Shown here in pieces: positions 59,604-64,000 of a DNA stretch of 64,000 nucleotides. Position numbers and translations under genes: made by a program. The notes under the pieces are model-generated. The model had not been told where the DNA came from. It made no database searches and saw only the letters and a program-made list of their open reading frames with translations. This DNA comes from Merdibacter sp965119685 (GTDB taxonomy: Bacteria; Bacillota_I; Bacilli_A; Erysipelotrichales; Erysipelotrichaceae): NCBI GenBank assembly GCA_965119685.1, contig OZ221971.1:2232001-2296000 (forward strand), read 5' to 3'. Each line of letters starts with the position of its first letter. Position 1 is the first letter of the stretch.

Positions 59604-60932
59604 ATGGAGGATATCTATGCTTATTTTCATGACGCTCTGCAAAAAAACGCCATCGAAAACGAGTTATATCACCGCTATAATGTAAAAAAGGGACTGCGCA
59701 ACGAGGATGGCACCGGTGTGCGCATCGGTTTGACGCGCATTGCGGATGTCGTCGGCTACACGTATGAAAATGAAAAGAAATGTCCCTGTGAGGGAAAGCT
59801 GATCTATCGCGGCTATGAGCTGCGTGACTTGGTCACTCACAAAGCGGCGATGGGATTTGAAGAGATCAGCTTTCTGCTGCTTTTCGGCTGGCTGCCCACC
59901 AAAGCACAGCTGCGATTGTTTCATGAGACGCTGGCGGCATCCTACGAGCTGCCCAAGCATTTTATGGAAACTAACATCCTGCTGACCCCTTCTTCTCATC
60001 TGATGAATCGCTTGCAGCAAATGGTGCTCGCCCTCTTTGATTATGACGAAGCCCCGGAGGATACCTCACCGCAGAACATCCTGCGGCAGGGCATCGAGCT
60101 GACGGCCCGCATGCCCGCGCTCATCACGGCGCTGTTTCAGGTGAAGCAGCATCACTGCAAGCGCCGTTCGCTGACGATTCACTATCCTTTAGAAAATCAA
60201 TCCATCGCGGAGAACATCCTCTATCTGCTGCGGGAAAACCACACTTACAGTGAGGCGGAGGCACAGACGCTCGACGTGCTGCTGATGCTGCATGCCGATC
60301 ATGGCGGCGGCAACAACTCCACCTTTACCAACGTCGTCGTCTCCTCCACCGGTTCCGATCTGTATTCGACGATCAGCGCCTCCATCGGCTCTTTGAAAGG
60401 CCCGCGCCATGGCGGAGCAAATCTGCGGGTGGTGGAGATGATGCGTTACATCGAACAGGAGATTACCTTGAACGGGGATGAGGAAGCGATGCGCCGCGTG
60501 CTGCTTCGCATCCTCGATCATGACGGTTACGATCACAGCGGGTTACTGTATGGCATCGGGCACGCCATCTACACGCTGAGCGATCCGCGTGCGGAGATCA
60601 TCCGCTCCTATTGTGAACGCTTAGCTAAAGAAAAAGGCAAGGAAGACGTTTTCGCCTTTTACCTGCGCTATGAGCAGATAGCCAAAGGGCTGATGAAGGA
60701 GATCAAAGGCGTCGACACCTGCGCCAATGTCGACTTATACAGCGGACTTGCCTATACGATGCTGGGCATCCCCAAGGATTTATACACGCCGCTGTTCGTG
60801 TGCAGCCGCATCGTCGGCTGGCTGGCGCACAACATCGAAAACAAGCTCTATGACGGGCGGATTATGCGTCCGGCAACCCGCTATGTGGGCGAGCTTTTCC
60901 CTTATGTCAGAATGGAGGATCGAACAGAATGA
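59604..60932 (+). CDS. Citrate synthase
   Basis: The 442-aa enzyme (ATG 59604, after GGGAGTG) condenses acetyl-CoA and oxaloacetate. Landmarks: 'YRGYELRDLVTHKAAMGFEE' (~68), 'LMLHADHGGGNNSTFTNVVV' (first catalytic His, ~230), 'SLKGPRHGGANLRVVEMMRY' (second His, ~270) and 'GIGHAIYTLSDPRAEII' (~325), with 'ANVDLYSGLAYTMLGIPKDL' near the end. It belongs to the long form with an N-terminal extension. Its stop overlaps the dehydrogenase start (ATGA). Confidence 0.95.
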   Translation: MEDIYAYFHDALQKNAIENELYHRYNVKKGLRNEDGTGVRIGLTRIADVVGYTYENEKKCPCEGKLIYRGYELRDLVTHKAAMGFEEISFLLLFGWLPTKAQLRLFHETLAASYELPKHFMETNILLTPSSHLMNRLQQMVLALFDYDEAPEDTSPQNILRQGIELTARMPALITALFQVKQHHCKRRSLTIHYPLENQSIAENILYLLRENHTYSEAEAQTLDVLLMLHADHGGGNNSTFTNVVVSSTGSDLYSTISASIGSLKGPRHGGANLRVVEMMRYIEQEITLNGDEEAMRRVLLRILDHDGYDHSGLLYGIGHAIYTLSDPRAEIIRSYCERLAKEKGKEDVFAFYLRYEQIAKGLMKEIKGVDTCANVDLYSGLAYTMLGIPKDLYTPLFVCSRIVGWLAHNIENKLYDGRIMRPATRYVGELFPYVRMEDRTE

Positions 60933-61927
60933 AAACAATCACCGTATTCAAAGGCGACGGCATCGGACCGGAGATCACCGACGCTGTACTCGCCATCTTA
61001 CAGGCGGCAGACGCACCGCTGAGCTATGAGATCTATCAGGTAGGCATCCCGCTTTACGAACAGTGCGGCGAGCTCATCAGCGAGGATGCGTTTGCTTCCT
61101 TTGAGAGAAACCGGGTGCTGCTGAAATCGCCGATCACGACGCCGATCGGTTCCGGTTTCCGCTCCATTAACGTATTTTTACGCAAAAAATACGATCTGTA
61201 TGCCAACATACGTCCCGCCAAAAGCAATGCTGCCGTGCCGACGCCTTTCCCTGACGTCGATCTGGTGACCTTTCGTGAAAACACCGAGGATCTCTATGTC
61301 GGCGTAGAGGAGCAAATCGATGCAGATACGGTCCATGCGACGAAGATCATCACCCGCAAGGCCAGCGAACGCATCGTTCAAGCGGCGTTCCAATATGCGC
61401 TGGATAACCGCCGCACACGTGTTACCTGCGTTCATAAAGCGAATATCCTAAAACAAAGCGACGGCCTGTTTCTTTCCGTATTTCAAGAAATCGCCAAGGC
61501 ATATCCGATGATTCAAAGCGATGATCGCATCGTGGACAACATGTGCATGCAGCTGGTGCAGCACCCGCAAAGCTACGATGTCCTCGTCATGCCAAACCTC
61601 TACGGCGACATTCTCTCCGATCTCACCAGCGGTCTTATCGGCGGCTTAGGACTGATGCCAAGCGCCAATGTAGGCAAGGACTATGCGATGTTTGAGGCAG
61701 TGCATGGCAGTGCACCGGACATTGCCGGCAAGCATATCGCTAATCCGACGGCTCTGCTGTGGTCCGCCTGCATGATGCTCGATCACTTACAGGAACAGGC
61801 GTGTGCCAAACGCATTCGCCGCGCTGTCGATCAGGTATTGGCCGCCAAGCATGCGCTCACTCCAGATCTGGGCGGAAGTGCAACGACACAACAATACACG
61901 CAGGCGATTATCGACGCGCTATCCTAG
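60929..61927 (+). CDS. Isocitrate dehydrogenase (NAD-type)
   Basis: The 332-aa beta-decarboxylating dehydrogenase has 'ITVFKGDGIGPEITDAVLAI' at the start, 'GFRSINVFLRKKYDLYANIR' (substrate Ser/Arg region, ~85), 'FRENTEDLYVGVEEQID' (~112), 'NLYGDILSDLTSGLIGGLGL' (metal Asp, ~230) and 'EAVHGSAPDIAGKHIANPT' (cofactor loop, ~255). Size and sequence fit the NAD-dependent isocitrate dehydrogenase class rather than the 410-aa NADP form. It ends the route citrate to 2-oxoglutarate, probably for glutamate synthesis. Confidence 0.92.
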   Translation: MKTITVFKGDGIGPEITDAVLAILQAADAPLSYEIYQVGIPLYEQCGELISEDAFASFERNRVLLKSPITTPIGSGFRSINVFLRKKYDLYANIRPAKSNAAVPTPFPDVDLVTFRENTEDLYVGVEEQIDADTVHATKIITRKASERIVQAAFQYALDNRRTRVTCVHKANILKQSDGLFLSVFQEIAKAYPMIQSDDRIVDNMCMQLVQHPQSYDVLVMPNLYGDILSDLTSGLIGGLGLMPSANVGKDYAMFEAVHGSAPDIAGKHIANPTALLWSACMMLDHLQEQACAKRIRRAVDQVLAAKHALTPDLGGSATTQQYTQAIIDALS

Positions 61928-62171
61928 CTGTACGATGAAGAGGCTGCCGTAAAATTCCCTTGTGATAGAAAAAAGCGGAAATACACCCGATAGTCTCCGC
62001 TAACCTCTTCCTTTAACTCACAGCACTGTGCCCGCTTTCCGCATCTCTTTACACTGTATCCGCCTTATGTATCTCTTCGCACAACCATCATTCTTACACA
62101 GTCACACATAAAAACGCATCTGCGCTGGGAAAGAAATCTCATCACCTCTCCCTTACTCAGATGCTTTTTTA

Positions 62172-62714
62172 CTATGCTGATGGCTCTTGTAGCGGCAGGG
62201 TATGGAAGCGGCAGGTCAAACGCCCGCCATCGATGCGCACGCAGGCATAGGAAACGCTTGCCTCACCGCGATTAAAACACAAAGACCCCGGGTTGACGAT
62301 ATGCACGCCATCGATCACCTGATCCCAAGGCACATGCGTATGCCCGTGAAACAACACGTTGCAGCCGCACGCTTTCGCCCGTTTCGCACCGGCCTCTGCC
62401 AAACAGTGCACAAACGCTTGAAAATCCAGCGATTCCTCATTTTGTTCCATCCGCAAAGCCGCCTGCATCTCCAGCTGGTGTCCGTGCAGCAACAAAATAC
62501 GGCATCCCTCCACCTCCACAATCTGCTCATCGGCGAGTCCATAGGAAAGGGGATCGTGGTTGCCCCTGACGATGATGAATTTACGCAGGTGCCTTGGATG
62601 AAAGCCGAGATCACCCAGATGAAAACGCATATCCACTCGGCCCTGCTCTTTCACAATGCGTTTGACACGCTGCCATTCCCCATGGCTGTCACTGATCAAT
62701 AATAGCTGTTTCAT
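62172..62714 (-). CDS. YfcE/MJ0936-type metallophosphoesterase
   Basis: The 180-aa protein has the calcineurin-like metal motifs in order: 'LLISDSHGEWQRV' (residues 5-11), 'FHLGDLGFHP' (~31), 'FIIVRGNHDPLSYG' (~48), 'ILLLHGHQLEMQ' (~74) and 'VLFHGHTHVPWDQ' (~120). These coordinate two metals. Such enzymes are small phosphodiesterases with broad substrates in vitro. The 244 bases between it and isocitrate dehydrogenase contain no gene I can see. Confidence 0.93.
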   Translation of the reverse strand: MKQLLLISDSHGEWQRVKRIVKEQGRVDMRFHLGDLGFHPRHLRKFIIVRGNHDPLSYGLADEQIVEVEGCRILLLHGHQLEMQAALRMEQNEESLDFQAFVHCLAEAGAKRAKACGCNVLFHGHTHVPWDQVIDGVHIVNPGSLCFNRGEASVSYACVRIDGGRLTCRFHTLPLQEPSA

Positions 62715-62758
62715 CTCGTTCCCTCATGAAAACAGGCGCTGTGATCAGCGCCCGTAGA

Positions 62759-63961
62759 TTACTGTCTGTTTAAAATATCGATAATCGGCTGATAGTAGTC
62801 ATAGCGTCCGTCGACATACTGCAAAGCCTCGTATGCGATGCCTTTCGCCTTATCCAGATCGATGTCCTCATAGACGTGCGCATAGCGATAATACACATAA
62901 TCCTTTATTTGATTTTCACGGATGAGATAGCCGTAATCCGCGTCTCCCTGTCCGTAATCCTCATGCAGGATATAGAGATCCGCAACATCCATCATCAGCT
63001 CGTTGCTGTAAGCGGCAAACAGATCGTGAAACTGTGACAACAGCGCATAGGCGAAATTTTCATAATATTTCACATCGCTGTACTGCCAGTGCGGAAGCAC
63101 GCTGCGCGCCAGCTGCATAAACTGTTTCATCAGCGCGGAGAGATCTACCTTGATTTGAGCAGCGAGCGCCGCTTCATCATGGTATCCCTGCCGCTGTGCG
63201 ATCATCAGCAGACGCTCCCACAGATGGAACTCGCTGAGATAGCGTTCACCGTCTTTTTCCAGATCCTCGCCGCAGACGTAGGCGATCGCTTCCTGTGCAT
63301 CCGCCTCCATCTTCGGGTAATCGCTCGCTTTAAAATCGATTGTATCGGCAATTTTTGCTAATACGACGGAAATGAGATCGATATCGTAGCCATCGTCATC
63401 ATAGTGAAAAGACGTCTTCGTCAGCCGGAAGTCCTCCAGCAGCTGCTTTTCAATCTTTTTGAGATCAGCTTCCTGCATCAGCTTTGCGGCATAATCGTCA
63501 TACGCATAGGTGACGCCCATCGCCTGCATCATTGCGATGCAGGTGTCCATGCTGAGACTTTCATATTGCTCCAGCTTCATCTTTTTGCTCGTCGCCTTCT
63601 TAACGGCAGGCTTTTTCTCCGTGCTCTTTGCGGCCGCAGCTTTCTTAGCTGCCGGCTTCTTTTCCGCTTTTGCCGTGCTCTCCTTTTTCTCTGCCGACTT
63701 TTTAACAGCCGTCTTTTTCACCGGTTTTTTCACTTCGTTATCACTCTTGCTTTGAGAAGCTCTCTGCTTCGTTTCTGCCTTTAATGCGCTCTCCTGCTTC
63801 GCCGGCTTTTTTGCCGCCGTCTTTGCGGTTGTCTTTTTCGCCGCAGCACTTTTGCGCTTGCTTGTCTCTGTACCCTTATCAGCTGTCTTGACCTCAGCCT
63901 TTGCCTCGCTCTTTGCAGCTGCTTTCGTCGAAGGTTTTGCTGTGCTCTTCTTTTCTGCCAT
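62759..63961 (-). CDS. Lys/Ala-rich (histone H1-like) tail protein with a helical domain
   Basis: The 400-aa protein's first ~128 residues are Lys/Ala/Ser/Thr-rich with repeated 'AAKK', 'KKPA' and 'KKTA' units, like the DNA-binding tails of histone H1-like bacterial proteins. The remaining ~270 residues are acidic and helical with many aromatics (YESLSMDTCIAMMQAMGVTY, 'NFAYALLSQFHDLFAAYSNE'). No enzyme motif is seen. It might bind nucleic acid or the cell surface through the basic part. It begins 40 bases from the window edge with a GGAGGGG site. Confidence 0.82.
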   Translation of the reverse strand: MAEKKSTAKPSTKAAAKSEAKAEVKTADKGTETSKRKSAAAKKTTAKTAAKKPAKQESALKAETKQRASQSKSDNEVKKPVKKTAVKKSAEKKESTAKAEKKPAAKKAAAAKSTEKKPAVKKATSKKMKLEQYESLSMDTCIAMMQAMGVTYAYDDYAAKLMQEADLKKIEKQLLEDFRLTKTSFHYDDDGYDIDLISVVLAKIADTIDFKASDYPKMEADAQEAIAYVCGEDLEKDGERYLSEFHLWERLLMIAQRQGYHDEAALAAQIKVDLSALMKQFMQLARSVLPHWQYSDVKYYENFAYALLSQFHDLFAAYSNELMMDVADLYILHEDYGQGDADYGYLIRENQIKDYVYYRYAHVYEDIDLDKAKGIAYEALQYVDGRYDYYQPIIDILNRQ

Positions 63962-64000
63962 TGAGTAACCCCTCCAATACTGCGTCCCCTTGTAGAAGAC

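Overview
The window is a chromosome segment of a Firmicute carrying a large prophage and a restriction-defence region. The right end (56-64 kb) looks like host backbone: an aconitase divergent from a citrate synthase-isocitrate dehydrogenase operon (an oxidative half-TCA branch ending at 2-oxoglutarate), an EFR1-type ferredoxin, a YfcE-type phosphoesterase and a Lys/Ala-rich protein. This fits an Erysipelotrichia/Clostridium innocuum-like gut bacterium, but I infer the taxon and have not proved it.

Region 1 (1-33 kb, almost all minus strand) is a siphovirus prophage with an HK97-type head, cut by the left edge. In transcription order (right to left) it has a repressor and early promoter (32.7-33.2 kb), small early genes, a sigma-like activator behind a heavily structured leader, a replication block (RecB-like nuclease, DUF2815, family A polymerase, VapE primase-helicase, VRR-NUC nuclease, SNF2 helicase), HNH endonuclease, small terminase, a cargo block, large terminase, portal, ClpP-like protease, capsid, head-tail joining proteins, tail tube, a tail-assembly chaperone pair with a -1 frameshift, tape measure, distal tail protein and a tail-tip/LamG protein. 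The cargo between the terminase subunits holds a short SAM synthetase feeding two DNA methyltransferases, plus an amidoligase/gamma-glutamylcyclotransferase pair flanking a structured RNA-like element.

Region 2 (33.2-45.5 kb) is a defence-like block. An AAA ATPase and a cytoplasmic subtilisin-like protease form one minus-strand operon. Diverging from it, a small HTH regulator leads a plus-strand operon of a UvrD helicase with a Cas4/AddB-like Fe-S nuclease tail, an unknown 272-aa protein, and a type III-like Mod/Res pair. Both promoters carry 16-bp operators of the same design as those at the prophage repressor, so this block may be wired to the prophage switch.

Region 3 (45.8-52.9 kb) is a type I R-M locus: hsdM broken exactly at methyltransferase motif I, then hsdS, hsdR, a tyrosine recombinase, and a promoterless hsdS cassette array in direct orientation sharing two short repeats with the active hsdS. 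The hsdM break is probably the right edge of an inserted element (prophage or island).

Region 4 (52.9-56.2 kb) has an ImmA/IrrE metallopeptidase whose 3' end is fused onto a decayed second prophage (DUF4314 fragment, large-terminase N-terminal stub) and a degraded stretch. No tRNA, rRNA or CRISPR array was seen.
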